Source of the DNA: Giesbergeria sp.
Lineage (GTDB): Bacteria; Pseudomonadota; Gammaproteobacteria; Burkholderiales; Burkholderiaceae_C
DNA: 64,000 nt
Reading direction: 5' to 3'
NCBI GenBank assembly: GCA_023150295.1
Contig: JAKLLE010000011.1
Location: 19,592-83,591, forward strand
The position numbers and the translations under genes were made by a program. The notes beneath the pieces are model-generated. The model was not told the origin of the DNA. It did not search any database and was given only the letters and a program-made list of their open reading frames with translations. Shown here one piece after another: positions 6,476 to 14,342 of this stretch (positions are counted from its first letter, which is position 1; each line of letters begins with the position of its first letter).

Positions 6476-6543
6476 GGGCATCCCTCTCGAAAGGTGGTTG
6501 ATTGTGAGAAGTGAATTGTCTTTCGTTTGCGGATGCCCGCCAA
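6473..6543. repeat. Direct repeat copy A: duplicated divergent start module
   Basis: Seventy-one bases matching 7427-7497 with three substitutions, 954 bp apart. The module holds a leftward start (GAGAGG ribosome site) and a rightward GTG start preceded by AAAGGTGG. Each copy serves a different leftward gene and one member of a pair of related mini-genes. Confidence 0.95.
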
Positions 6544-6611
6544 ATCAGCCCCCAGCGCCCGCCAATCAAGCGCAAGTGGCTATCAATACAGAAGCGGCGG
6601 GGGTTGCCTGA
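6504..6611 (+). CDS. Mini-gene 1 of a duplicated pair (35 aa)
   Basis: GTG start with AAAGGTGG 6 bases upstream. The peptide opens with SELSFVCGCPP after two residues and ends NQAQVAINTEAAGVA, the latter encoded by the interspersed repeat also found at the end of the Cro gene. The partner at 7458 shares the opening. The frame is intact in both copies, but because the DNA itself is duplicated this is weak evidence of translation. The pair of Cys (CGC) could bind metal or form disulfides (speculative). Confidence 0.35.
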   Translation: MRSELSFVCGCPPNQPPAPANQAQVAINTEAAGVA

Positions 6612-6613
6612 TG

Positions 6614-6964
6614 TCAGCCACCCAGGTGCTTCGTCAGCAGGTTCGCCGCCACCTGGCTGAACACGCCAAACACCCATCCCGTGCCAAAACTCAGCAGGCC
6701 GAATGCCGCCTGTCCCAGCCGGTAGCGCAGGGTGCGTTTGCGCTGCTGCTCGGCCAGTTCGTCGGCGTACAGCCGCCCCTTCATGGTGGGCGCAAAGCCC
6801 ACCAGGGCGGTGATCTGCCCATACGCCAGGTGCGACTTGCTGACCTGGTAGTGCCCGTGGGCGTATCCGTTGTCGATCAGTTCGCGCGCGGCCCAGTAGT
6901 CGGCCTGCGCGGGCGCGGCGCCATTCAACAACCGGAGGTATGTGCTCTTGAAACCCTTTGACAT
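6614..6964 (-). CDS. Phage protein with C-terminal membrane segment (116 aa)
   Basis: Starts MSKGFKSTYLRLLNGAAPAQ. The N-terminal two-thirds is soluble and helical with several Tyr (ELIDNGYAHGHYQVSKSHLA). Residues about 87-108 (AAFGLLSFGTGWVFGVFSQV) are hydrophobic enough for one membrane pass near the C-terminus, after a basic QQRKRTLRYRLG stretch. Only two bases separate its stop from mini-gene 1. Unknown function. Natural composition and the basic-then-hydrophobic topology favour a real gene over an antisense shadow. Confidence 0.65.
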   Translation of the reverse strand: MSKGFKSTYLRLLNGAAPAQADYWAARELIDNGYAHGHYQVSKSHLAYGQITALVGFAPTMKGRLYADELAEQQRKRTLRYRLGQAAFGLLSFGTGWVFGVFSQVAANLLTKHLGG

Positions 6965-7109
6965 CGTGCTTCTCTTGCTGTTCGCGGTGGGGGCCGTGTG
7001 CGGCTCTGTGTGGGCTGCAACTTATCTCATCCCCACGTTTTTTCCAAGCCTTGTGGTGGTGCAGCAAGCGCAAGTCGCTACAAATTCCGAAGCGCAGGGG
7101 GCGGCCTAA
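6948..7109 (+). CDS. Small membrane peptide (53 aa), TTG start
   Basis: GGAGG at 6934-6938 lies 9 bases before TTG at 6948 (a GTG at 6942 is an alternative). The peptide opens MKPFDIVLLLLFAVGAVCGS: a single membrane helix at about residues 5-27, then a short tail ending QAQVATNSEAQGAA, which is encoded by the interspersed repeat. It overlaps the divergent leftward gene starting at 6964 by 17 bases. Too short for routine gene callers. Holin-like or toxin-like roles are conceivable but unproven. Confidence 0.45.
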   Translation: MKPFDIVLLLLFAVGAVCGSVWAATYLIPTFFPSLVVVQQAQVATNSEAQGAA

Positions 7110-7429
7110 TGCCCCGCTTCGCCTCTGCCTGCCAGGTACATCTGTACCGCGATGTAGCTGGCGTACTGCATGCGTGCCTGGCCGTCGATGTGCTGGCCCG
7201 GCCTGTGCGCCGCGCACCACGCGGGAAATCGAACTGTATCCAGCGTTACACGGACGGTTCTTGCTCCCTTCCGGCTCAGTTGCTCTTCCGTGCGCTGGGC
7301 TGCCCCAAGCCACTCGGCGTAGGTGCCAAACAGTCCGTCCTTGTCGTGCATGAGGGCGCAGACCCGCTCGTAGCTCTCGGGCTCGTACCACGGCAGGGGC
7401 GCAAGTTGAGCGGGGGTGTTTTGTTTCAT
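7106..7429 (-). CDS. Hypothetical phage protein (107 aa), leftward
   Basis: The start at 7429 (MKQNTPAQLAPLPWYEPESY) uses the GAGAGG site in the duplicated start module; the longer frame to 7513 would run through the mini-gene promoter region. The product is rich in aromatics and Arg with helices around YERVCALMHDKDGLFGTYAE and AAQRTEEQLSRKGARTV, ending QMYLAGRGEAGH. It overlaps the 53-residue peptide gene by 4 bases tail to tail. No family recognised. Confidence 0.65.
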   Translation of the reverse strand: MKQNTPAQLAPLPWYEPESYERVCALMHDKDGLFGTYAEWLGAAQRTEEQLSRKGARTVRVTLDTVRFPAWCAAHRPGQHIDGQARMQYASYIAVQMYLAGRGEAGH

Positions 7430-7497
7430 GGGCGTCCCTCTCGAAAGGTGGTTGATTGTGGAAAGTGAATTGTCTTTCGTTTGCGGATGCCCGCCAA
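7427..7497. repeat. Direct repeat copy B: duplicated divergent start module
   Basis: Partner of 6473-6543 (three substitutions in 71 bases). One of them changes the upstream in-frame ATG of copy A to ACG, which identifies the used start in both copies. Confidence 0.95.
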
Positions 7498-7571
7498 TTT
7501 GGCTCTTGGCCACCGCCCATCAAGCGCCAGCAGCTATCAAAACCGTAGCGCAGGAGGTGGCCCATGGGTGA
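7458..7571 (+). CDS. Mini-gene 2 of a duplicated pair (37 aa)
   Basis: GTG start behind AAAGGTGG, as in mini-gene 1. It opens M-E-SELSFVCGCPP, then diverges (IWLLATAHQAPAAIKTVAQ) through another copy of the interspersed repeat. The frame is kept despite two base changes near the start codon. Translation is unproven. Confidence 0.33.
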   Translation: MESELSFVCGCPPIWLLATAHQAPAAIKTVAQEVAHG

Positions 7572-7624
7572 GCACAAGCGGGTTTTCCTGGACGTGAGCG
7601 CCGTTGATCGCGCCTGCGCAGACG

Positions 7625-7933
7625 TCAGTTTGCAGGGGGTGTTTGCGTGCCCTGTGTTTGCCGCAGTTGTTGCTGGCGGGCTGTTATCACGTCTGACCAT
7701 TCCTGCCAGAACTTTGGCTGCTGAAAGCGCGGGTGCAGCAGTGCCACCTGGTGGTCTACCTCTGCCTCGTAATCCTCCAGCACAGCGGGGAGGGCCTCCA
7801 GCGGAACCCGAGCCAGCAGGGCTCTCACCATCGCCCCGAGCGCCAGCTGGCGGCTCATCGTCTGGCGAAACGTGTTTTGGAGGTCGTTGATGGCTTTGAT
7901 CGTTTCTTGCTGGAACTTTTCCGGGTCGTGCAT
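7625..7933 (-). CDS. Helical phage protein (102 aa), leftward
   Basis: Starts MHDPEKFQQETIKAINDLQN and is almost wholly helical with amphipathic spacing (QLALGAMVRALLARVPLEAL, then AVLEDYEAEVDHQVALLHPR), ending in a polar QQLRQTQGTQTPPAN tail. It shows no membrane segment or Cys. An AGGGGG sequence lies 6-11 bases before the ATG. The overlapping rightward frame at 7564-7890 is Pro/Gly-rich and less protein-like, so this strand is preferred. Function unknown; dimeric coiled-coil regulators look like this (inference). Confidence 0.7.
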   Translation of the reverse strand: MHDPEKFQQETIKAINDLQNTFRQTMSRQLALGAMVRALLARVPLEALPAVLEDYEAEVDHQVALLHPRFQQPKFWQEWSDVITARQQQLRQTQGTQTPPAN

Positions 7934-8118
7934 GGGCGCCCCCTGTGTTGTGGATGGTGGTGTAGCAGCGCCATTTTGCCGCGCAGGCGGGCGCCCGCCC
8001 CGTCACTCGAGCACCTCCCCACGCAGCGGTTTTGGTGCCGGTATGCGGGCCTTTGGGGTGTGGGGGTTTTGTTCCATGGCTGCAGTGTCTTTTTTTTGCC
8101 GCCGTGGCAGATGGCACG

Positions 8119-8140
8119 AGATGGCAACACGTGTTGCCGT
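8119..8140. promoter_or_regulatory. Perfect 16-bp palindrome before the CII-like gene
   Basis: GGCAACAC|GTGTTGCC (8123-8138) is a perfect palindrome; it extends to 22 bp with one mismatch pair. It lies about 20 bases upstream of the rightward start at 8160 and is followed by a T-rich run, so it could be an operator or a hairpin. Confidence 0.6.
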
Positions 8141-8159
8141 CTGTTTTTGAGGGGGCTGT

Positions 8160-8528
8160 ATGAGTCAGTTGACCTTGAGTTTTGAGCCCGCGCTGCCAGA
8201 GCGCTTTGCCACGCTGCGCGACTTTGTGGCGCACCGTGCCCAGGTGGTGCCAAAGCACCTGAAGGCGCAGGCGGCCGATATGGACATTGCGCCCAGCACG
8301 CTGAGCCGCAAGCTGAACCCTGGCGAGGGGGATACCCAGCGTCTGAATGTGGATGACCTTGAGCAGTGGCTGGCCAGCACGGGCGATGCCCCGGCGGTGA
8401 TTGAGTACCTGGCCGCCAAGTTTATGGACAGCGACGACGCCCGCCGCGCCCGCGCCCTCAGCAAGGTGGAGCGCCTGGCCGAGGAGCTGGCTGGGGCCAT
8501 GGCGTTGCTGAAGGGGGTGCAGGCATGA
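8160..8528 (+). CDS. CII-like phage DNA-binding regulator
   Basis: 122 residues starting MSQLTLSFEPALPERFATLR. Residues about 35-62 contain a helix-turn-helix (QAADMDIAPSTLSRKLNPGE) of the kind seen in phage CII proteins, followed by LNVDDLEQWLASTGDAPAVI and a C-terminal coiled coil (ARALSKVERLAEELAGAMAL) suited to oligomerisation. CII-type proteins activate repressor or integrase promoters and so bias the lysis-lysogeny choice. A palindrome sits just upstream. The next gene overlaps by 4 bases, placing it at the head of the replication operon, as in lambda (cII before O and P). Confidence 0.65.
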   Translation: MSQLTLSFEPALPERFATLRDFVAHRAQVVPKHLKAQAADMDIAPSTLSRKLNPGEGDTQRLNVDDLEQWLASTGDAPAVIEYLAAKFMDSDDARRARALSKVERLAEELAGAMALLKGVQA

Positions 8529-8877
8529 CCGCCGATATCCAAACAACAGAGCCGCAGCCAGCGCGCGTATCAGACACCAGCGCGCAGGCGTACCAGCAGC
8601 TGGGCTGGCTCACCGTGGGCACGCAAACCCGCACCATCTTTGATATCGTCGTCGCCGCGCAGCGCAATGGTGCCGCCGACATGACGCGCCGCGAAATCTG
8701 GCACGAGTACGAGCGCATCACTGGCAAGCGCATAGACCCAGGCACCATCGCGGCCCGAGTCAAAAACCTGATCGACGCAGGCCGCTTGATCTCCAGCCAG
8801 GACAGGCGCATTTGCAGCGTGAGCGGCATTACGGTGGCTCCCGTTTACGTGCCTGAAAAGCAAGCGAGGCTGTGCGC

Positions 8878-8881
<4 letters not shown>
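8525..8881 (+). CDS. Winged-helix-like phage protein (118 aa)
   Basis: Starts MTADIQTTEPQPARVSDTSA. From residue 25 it reads as a helix-strand domain, with MTRREIWHEYERITGKRIDP and GTIAARVKNLIDAGRLISSQ resembling the recognition helix and wing of a DNA-binding winged helix. It lies between the CII-like gene (ATGA overlap) and the YdaU-like replication gene (GTGA overlap), so a role in replication initiation or its control is plausible. The family is not recognised with certainty. Confidence 0.65.
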
Positions 8882-9845
<964 letters not shown>

Positions 9846-9849
<4 letters not shown>

Positions 9850-10298
9850 GCCTTCCTGCACCCTGGGTTGAAAAGATTTTCGCCAAGCTGGCACTCGCCT
9901 ACGGGCGCGACTTCCTCGCGCGGTGGGAAGGGCTGGAGATTGCAGACGTCAAGGACGACTGGGCGCGCGAGCTGGCAGGCTTTGCGCAGCACCCCGACGC
10001 CATCGCCTACGCCCTGGCCCACCTGCCAGCGCGGGCGCCAACGGTCATCGAGTTCCGGGCCATTGCCCGCCAGGCGCCGGCGGCCCCGGTGCCACGCCTG
10101 CCCGCGCCAGCAGCAGACCGCGCGCTGGTCGAAGCCGAGTTCGCCAAGCTCGCGCCCGTGCGCAGCGGCGTGAGCAGCAATGGCCCGGCAGACCACCGGG
10201 CCTGGGCGCGGCGCATCCTGGCGCGCGCCGATGCTGGCGAGCGCATCAACCGCATGCCGCTGCTCATGGCTCGCCAGGCCCTGGGGCTGCAGGCGTGA
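9846..10298 (+). CDS. Phage replication protein, possible helicase loader (P-like)
   Basis: 150 residues starting MSLPAPWVEKIFAKLALAYG. The N-terminal part (about 1-75: FLARWEGLEIADVKDDWARE, then LPARAPTVIEFRAIARQAP) resembles phage P-type or DnaT/loader N-terminal domains; the C-terminal part is helical. Immediate linkage (ATGA overlap) behind a YdaU-like gene supports a role in loading the host helicase at the phage origin, as lambda P does behind O. No Walker motif is present, so it is not a DnaC-type ATPase. The assignment depends on context. Confidence 0.55.
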
Positions 10299-10576
10299 CA
10301 CAGGCAGAGCTATGCGAGCAGTGCACAGCAGCAGCAGCATCGTCGCCGACAGGTGGGCTGCCCAGCGGCGTTTTCAACCTGCGGTGCTTGGGCTGCTGCG
10401 CCCGCCTGGTGCGCTCCGCGCGGCCATTGCGGACAGCGCAAGAGGGCCTACTGGCAGCGGTGGCGCGTATCGAGGGGGCGCCTTCACGGGCCCTGGTGCT
10501 GAGTGCGCTGCAGGCGGATGCGCCCTCAGCGCCGCCGAGTGGAACGTGCTCGCCCGCGTCCAGGGCGAGCCCATGA
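10295..10576 (+). CDS. Small Cys-rich phage protein (93 aa), GTG start
   Basis: The GTG at 10295 overlaps the upstream TGA (GTGA). The peptide opens MTQAELCEQCTAAAASSPTG with a CxxC, then CLGCC about 20 residues later: a possible four-Cys zinc site. The rest is Ala/Leu-rich and ends in a Ser/Pro-rich tail. Short zinc-ribbon proteins in this position are common in betaproteobacterial phages (recollection). The same frame is open upstream, but that part is a shadow of the P-like gene. Confidence 0.55.
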   Translation: MTQAELCEQCTAAAASSPTGGLPSGVFNLRCLGCCARLVRSARPLRTAQEGLLAAVARIEGAPSRALVLSALQADAPSAPPSGTCSPASRASP

Positions 10577-10722
10577 GCTGGGAGTCGGCAGGGTCGTGAT
10601 GACTGCGCGCACACCCCCTGTAGGTACTCCCTGAGCCATGAGCATGAAGGGTAATTCGGCCCGCCCGGAAAGGTTTGTGGAAGAAATTTCATAGCAGGTT
10701 AAGCGGTAAATCAGGTTAACAA
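10577..10722 (+). other. Non-coding gap before terminase; possible packaging/cos region
   Basis: 146 bases without a convincing gene. It ends in an AT-rich stretch with two CAGGTTAA motifs (near 10696 and 10713) just before the small terminase ATG. In lambda-like phages the cos/packaging signal lies directly upstream of the small terminase gene, so this is the natural place to look. The sequence alone does not prove it. Confidence 0.35.
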
Positions 10723-11340
10723 ATGAGCGATTCAGTCAATCAGGACAAGCCCCGGCAGCTATTGAATCAGAAGCGCCTTGCGGAGGTGCTTGATGTCAGT
10801 GCGCCATACCTTTCTCGCCTGACGAAAGAGGGCAGGATTACGTTTGCTGACCCCGAGCGCAAGCTGTACGACCTGGATGCCGTCCGGATGCAGTTGGAGC
10901 GCGGGCGCGACGTGCGCCAGGTGGTGGCTGCCGAGACGCGGCGCCAGTCGCGCGGTGCGGGCGCCGCTGCAGCCCTGCCGTCGCCTGCTGTTGATGGTGG
11001 TGCAGGGTTGGACGACGAGGAGCCAGAGTACGGGCTTGATCATCACGAGAACTACAAGATCGCCGCCAGCTTCGAGAAGCGCGAGGCAGCGCGCACTGCG
11101 CGCATCGAGCGCATGGAGCTGGAGAAGTCCCTTGGCCGCGTGGCCGACATGGAGCGCGAGGCCTACACCGAGGCCCGCATCATCCGCGACACCCTGCTGG
11201 GGGCACTGCCCACCAAGCTGGCGCCCGCACTGGCAGCCATCAGCGACCCGTTCGCGCTGGAGCAGGCGCTGCGCGAGGGCCTGCGCGCCGCACTGCACGA
11301 CATCGTGCGCCAGATCGAGGGTGTAGATGCCGCTGGCTGA
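10723..11340 (+). CDS. Terminase small subunit (Nu1-like)
   Basis: 205 residues. The N-terminal winged-helix domain (LLNQKRLAEVLDVSAPYLSR, then LTKEGRITFADPERKLYDLD) is typical of Nu1/gp1-type DNA-recognition subunits. A charged coiled coil follows (FEKREAARTARIERMELEKS at about 118-137), then a C-terminal helical part that should contact the large subunit (DPFALEQALREGLRAALHDI). It recognises the packaging site and delivers phage DNA to the motor. It overlaps the large-subunit gene by 14 bases, as in lambda Nu1/A. Confidence 0.88.
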   Translation: MSDSVNQDKPRQLLNQKRLAEVLDVSAPYLSRLTKEGRITFADPERKLYDLDAVRMQLERGRDVRQVVAAETRRQSRGAGAAAALPSPAVDGGAGLDDEEPEYGLDHHENYKIAASFEKREAARTARIERMELEKSLGRVADMEREAYTEARIIRDTLLGALPTKLAPALAAISDPFALEQALREGLRAALHDIVRQIEGVDAAG

Positions 11341-13393
11341 CGCCGCCGCCTGCTACCGGGGCAGCTTTACCGCTGGCCTGCGTCCAGACCCGCCCCTGTG
11401 GGTGGATGAGTGGGTGGATGAGCATGCCTACATCCCCGCCGAGGGCAACGCAGAGCCCGGCAAATACGACACCGCCCGCACGCCCTTTGCCCGCCAGGTG
11501 ATGCGCGTGCTCAGCCCAGGCCACCCGGCCAACCGCGTGGTGGTGATGGGTGCCAGCCAGTTGCTCAAAACGCAGAGCGCCATGAACTGGATGATGGCCA
11601 GCGTGGACGGCGCAGCGGCCAACATCCTGGCGCTGATGCCCACGCTGGATCTGGCCCGGCGCCTGTCGGCCCGCATCAACAACACCATCAAGGCCACGCC
11701 AAAGGTGCGCGGGCTGTTTTCCGAGCCGCGCAGCCGCCACGGAAAGAACACCGACGACACCAAGACCTTCCGTGGCGGCACGGTGTACATCAGCACGGCG
11801 GGCAGCGCCGCCAACCTGGCCGAAATCCCGGCCCGCTACGGCTACGGCGACGAAATCGACGACTGGGAAGATGACCTTCAAGGGCAGGGTGACCCGATCG
11901 AGATTTTTGAGAACCGGGGAAGCACCTACGGCCGAAACCGCAAGTGGTACTACTCCAGCAGCCCGAAGCGCCCGAAGGAAATGAGCAAGATATGGCAGCT
12001 CTTCCTTCGTGGAAACCAGCAGCACTACCACTTGCCGTGTCCGCATTGCGATCACTTGCATGAACTGCTGTGGGAGAACGTGCGCGCTGACGAGGCTCTG
12101 TCGCGCGCCTGGATGGTTTGCCCCGAGTGCGGCGGCGAAATCGAAGAGAGCCACAAGGGCCAGATGCTGCGCGACGAAGCCATGGGCGGGCAAGCGCGGT
12201 GGGTGGCCTATGCCGAAAGCGTGGACGGCACCGAGAGCTTTACCATCAGCCAGCTCTATGCCCCCACCGGCTGGACAAGCTGGCTCGAACTGGCCCGCCT
12301 GCACCGCCAGGCAGAAGACGCCTTGCGCGAAGGCGACCACACCAAGATGGCCGCGTTCTGGAACACGCGGTTGGCCCGGTGCTACGACATCGCCCAGTCC
12401 GTCACGTCGGCAGACAAGCTCAAGGCCCGCGCAGAACCCTACCCGCCGCGCGTGGTGCCAGACCCTGCGCTGGTGCTCACCATGGCGGTTGACACCCAGC
12501 CCGACCGGCTGGAGCTGCAGATTGAAGCCTGGGGCCCAGGCATGGAGCACTGGATTGTTGACCACCAGGTGCTGCCCGGCAGCCCGGCCATCCCGCCCAG
12601 CGACCCCGCCAGCGTGTGGGCCGCGCTGGATCGCATCGTCACGACCCCCTTGGTGCACGCCAGCGGCGCGCTCATCAAGATCAGCGCATACGGCATCGAC
12701 TCGGGCGGCCACAACACTCAGGACGTGTACAACTACGCCACCCAGCGCCGCCACCTGCACTGCGTGATCTTGGCCGGTGCGCGCAAGCCGCACAGGCCCA
12801 TCATGGCCAGCAAGCCAAGCAACCAGGACGTGGACTGGGGCGGCAAAGTGCGCCAGGGCATGGCCGAGCTCTGGTTTGTCGGCACCGACGTGGCCAAGGA
12901 CTACCTGTTCAACCGCATCGACGTCACCAGCGGCCCCGGCGCAATGCACTGGCACAACCAGATGCCCGCAGAGTGGTACGACCAGATGTGCGCCGAACGC
13001 CTCGTGCCCGTCATGCGCAACGGCCAGATCATCAGGGTGTGGCGCAAGCTCAACGACCATGCGCGCAACGAAGCGCTCGACATCAGCGTGTACGGCCTGG
13101 CCATGGCCCACAAGCTGCGCTTGCACACCTGGAGCCACGCCGACTGGGAGCGTCTGCGCGAAAAGCTCATCCCCCGATCCATGACCCCCGACCTGTTTGC
13201 AGTGCCCCAGCCACCGCAGCCCGCAGACTTTGCAGAAATCCAAGTGCCAAAAGTGCCGCAAGCGCTTGATACACAAGCGCGAGAAGCTATCAAAACAGAA
13301 GCAAAAGAGGCCCATGAAACACCCGTAGCCGCCTACATCCCCCCAGCGCCCCCGGCCACAGGCCGCCGAATCTACTCCAGAGGAATCGCATGA
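11327..13393 (+). CDS. Terminase large subunit (lambda GpA family)
   Basis: 688 residues. The ATPase domain carries a deviant Walker A (GASQLLKT, residues 75-82, as in lambda GpA) and an acidic Walker B around YGDEIDDW (about 175). A zinc-binding pair CPHC/CPEC lies near residues 240-267 and precedes the nuclease half. It cuts concatemers and pumps DNA into procapsids. The last 45 residues (from QALDTQAREAIKTEAKE) are encoded partly by the interspersed repeat found behind several early genes, so this tail looks like a late addition. The gene overlaps its downstream neighbour by 4 bases. Confidence 0.93.
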   Translation: MPLADAAACYRGSFTAGLRPDPPLWVDEWVDEHAYIPAEGNAEPGKYDTARTPFARQVMRVLSPGHPANRVVVMGASQLLKTQSAMNWMMASVDGAAANILALMPTLDLARRLSARINNTIKATPKVRGLFSEPRSRHGKNTDDTKTFRGGTVYISTAGSAANLAEIPARYGYGDEIDDWEDDLQGQGDPIEIFENRGSTYGRNRKWYYSSSPKRPKEMSKIWQLFLRGNQQHYHLPCPHCDHLHELLWENVRADEALSRAWMVCPECGGEIEESHKGQMLRDEAMGGQARWVAYAESVDGTESFTISQLYAPTGWTSWLELARLHRQAEDALREGDHTKMAAFWNTRLARCYDIAQSVTSADKLKARAEPYPPRVVPDPALVLTMAVDTQPDRLELQIEAWGPGMEHWIVDHQVLPGSPAIPPSDPASVWAALDRIVTTPLVHASGALIKISAYGIDSGGHNTQDVYNYATQRRHLHCVILAGARKPHRPIMASKPSNQDVDWGGKVRQGMAELWFVGTDVAKDYLFNRIDVTSGPGAMHWHNQMPAEWYDQMCAERLVPVMRNGQIIRVWRKLNDHARNEALDISVYGLAMAHKLRLHTWSHADWERLREKLIPRSMTPDLFAVPQPPQPADFAEIQVPKVPQALDTQAREAIKTEAKEAHETPVAAYIPPAPPATGRRIYSRGIA
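13265..13305 (+). repeat. Interspersed repeat inside the terminase 3' end
   Basis: The AAGCGC...GCTATCAAAACAGAAGC pattern matches the Comamonadaceae-type repeat seen downstream of early phage genes and in chromosomal gaps (42,645; 46,470; 59,605). Here it is wholly translated. Confidence 0.6.
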
Positions 13394-13884
13394 CTACCGT
13401 ATTTGCAGCCCCCGCCCGCCCCGCGCAAAACGAAGAAGACTCCCCCCGCCTGAGCGATCAAGACCGCGACCTGCACCTGGTGTGCGAGCGCTGGGTGAAA
13501 TGGTGCATAACACGGCGCCTGTACGGCCCAAAGCCCATCACCGGCACCATCCTCGGGCGCCTCAGTGGCTGCAGCATGCGGCCAGTGGAAGACGGCGGGC
13601 CCGACGCCATCAGCAGCGCCGAGCTGTCGGCCTTCCACATCGCCTACACCTGCCAGCCCGACGCCCTGGACAAGCGCGTGTTCGACATGTACTACGTGCA
13701 CCGCGTCAAACCCGTGAAGGCTGCTGCTGCTGCGCTGGGCATTGGCCGGGCGCACTTCTACACCGTGCTGGGCGAATTCCGGCGCCGTGTGGCCCATGCT
13801 GCCGATGCCATTGCCGACGACAACGCCCAGGCGCTGCAGGCCATGGAAGCGCGCAGGGCGGCCCGCGTGGCCTCGGGTGTCTGA
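13390..13884 (+). CDS. Sigma-region-4-like / antiterminator-Q-like phage protein
   Basis: 164 residues. Residues about 95-130 form a sigma-70 region-4-like helix-turn-helix (DKRVFDMYYVHRVKPVKAAA, then LGIGRAHFYTVLGEFRRRVA), the pattern of phage Q-type antiterminators and ArpU-like late regulators. The N-terminal half has two Cys/Trp-rich helices (ERWVKWCITRRLYG). It lies between terminase and head genes rather than before lysis. Q-like late control is therefore an inference from the fold, and an alternative is a terminase-associated protein. It overlaps terminase by 4 bases. Confidence 0.5.
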   Translation: MTTVFAAPARPAQNEEDSPRLSDQDRDLHLVCERWVKWCITRRLYGPKPITGTILGRLSGCSMRPVEDGGPDAISSAELSAFHIAYTCQPDALDKRVFDMYYVHRVKPVKAAAAALGIGRAHFYTVLGEFRRRVAHAADAIADDNAQALQAMEARRAARVASGV

Positions 13885-13907
13885 ATCACATTAAAAAGGA
13901 TTGAAAA

Positions 13908-14114
13908 ATGGAACAAATTGCCGCATACCGCGCAAACGATGGTGAAATTTTTGCCACTGCCGAAGAATGCCAAGAGCACGAAGCATCCCTTGTTTGGCGC
14001 GATCGAATATCAGAATTCACCGCGTCGGGTATGAACCCATACCCCACTGGAATGCATTTCAACATTTGCAAAAAAGTCATCATCGCCTGGGAGAGATTCA
14101 AGGCGTGCTCTTAG
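13908..14114 (+). CDS. Small AT-richer accessory protein (68 aa)
   Basis: Starts MEQIAAYRANDGEIFATAEE after AAAAAGGA. A compact protein with a conserved-looking AYRANDGEIF opening shared by short proteins in many phages (recollection), acidic in the middle and ending KKVIIAWERFKACS. Base composition is visibly more AT-rich than neighbouring late genes, and it is followed by about 170 AT-rich non-coding bases and a terminator, which is how inserted moron genes look. Function unknown. Confidence 0.7.
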   Translation: MEQIAAYRANDGEIFATAEECQEHEASLVWRDRISEFTASGMNPYPTGMHFNICKKVIIAWERFKACS

Positions 14115-14288
14115 CTGAAATCGCGTAAAAAGTCTAGGCTAAAAAATAACCAAAACGCGCCTAAATTGTCGCCCCCATAGCAGACACTTTAGGTGTGGAC
14201 TTCACCAGACACTTTGCCCCAAAATTGGCCCCAATTCAGGTAGGTCTCAAAAGTCCGTAACCTGATTCCCAGCGCGATAGCGCAACCC
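14115..14288. other. AT-rich intergenic stretch with a repeated decamer
   Basis: No gene is visible. It contains CAGACACTTT twice (14181-14190 and 14206-14215, 25 bases apart) around GTGTGGACTTCAC, and further down GCCCC..AATTGGCCCC. It could hold a late promoter or a regulator-binding site for the genes that follow; neither is demonstrable here. Confidence 0.4.
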
Positions 14289-14327
14289 GCCCCCGGCAGC
14301 TTGAGAAGGCTCCGGGGGCTTTCTTTT
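14289..14327 (+). terminator. Intrinsic terminator
   Basis: The GC-rich arms GCCCCCGG and CCGGGGGC with inner AGC/GCT close an 8-base loop, followed by TTTCTTTT. It ends transcription of the 68-residue gene. Genes downstream then need antitermination or their own promoter. Confidence 0.75.
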
Positions 14328-14342
14328 GGAGCCTGCCAACCC

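Noticed and set aside
7564..7890. Rightward 108-codon frame starting MGEHKRVFLDVSAVDRACAD
   Set aside because: It has a very good ribosome site (GGAGGTGGCCC), and its first 20 codons are free of conflict, but the rest lies antisense to the convincing helical gene 7625-7933 and turns Pro/Gly-rich. Kept only as a possible short peptide.
5775..8546. Leftward 923-codon open frame across the early region
   Set aside because: It runs antisense or out of frame through the repressor control region and several better-supported small genes on both strands. Composition is shadow-like (Pro/Arg/His-rich) and it has no domain or ribosome site.
10180..10599. Rightward 139-codon frame ending SAAEWNVLARVQGEPMSWES
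   Set aside because: The ending looks protein-like, but the frame overlaps the end of the P-like gene and the Cys-rich 93-residue gene without a plausible start; a frameshifted ending of the 93-residue gene cannot be excluded.
11240..13315. Leftward 691-codon frame opposite the terminase
   Set aside because: An antisense shadow of the terminase caused by high third-position GC; rich in Gly/Val/His/Ala with no motifs.
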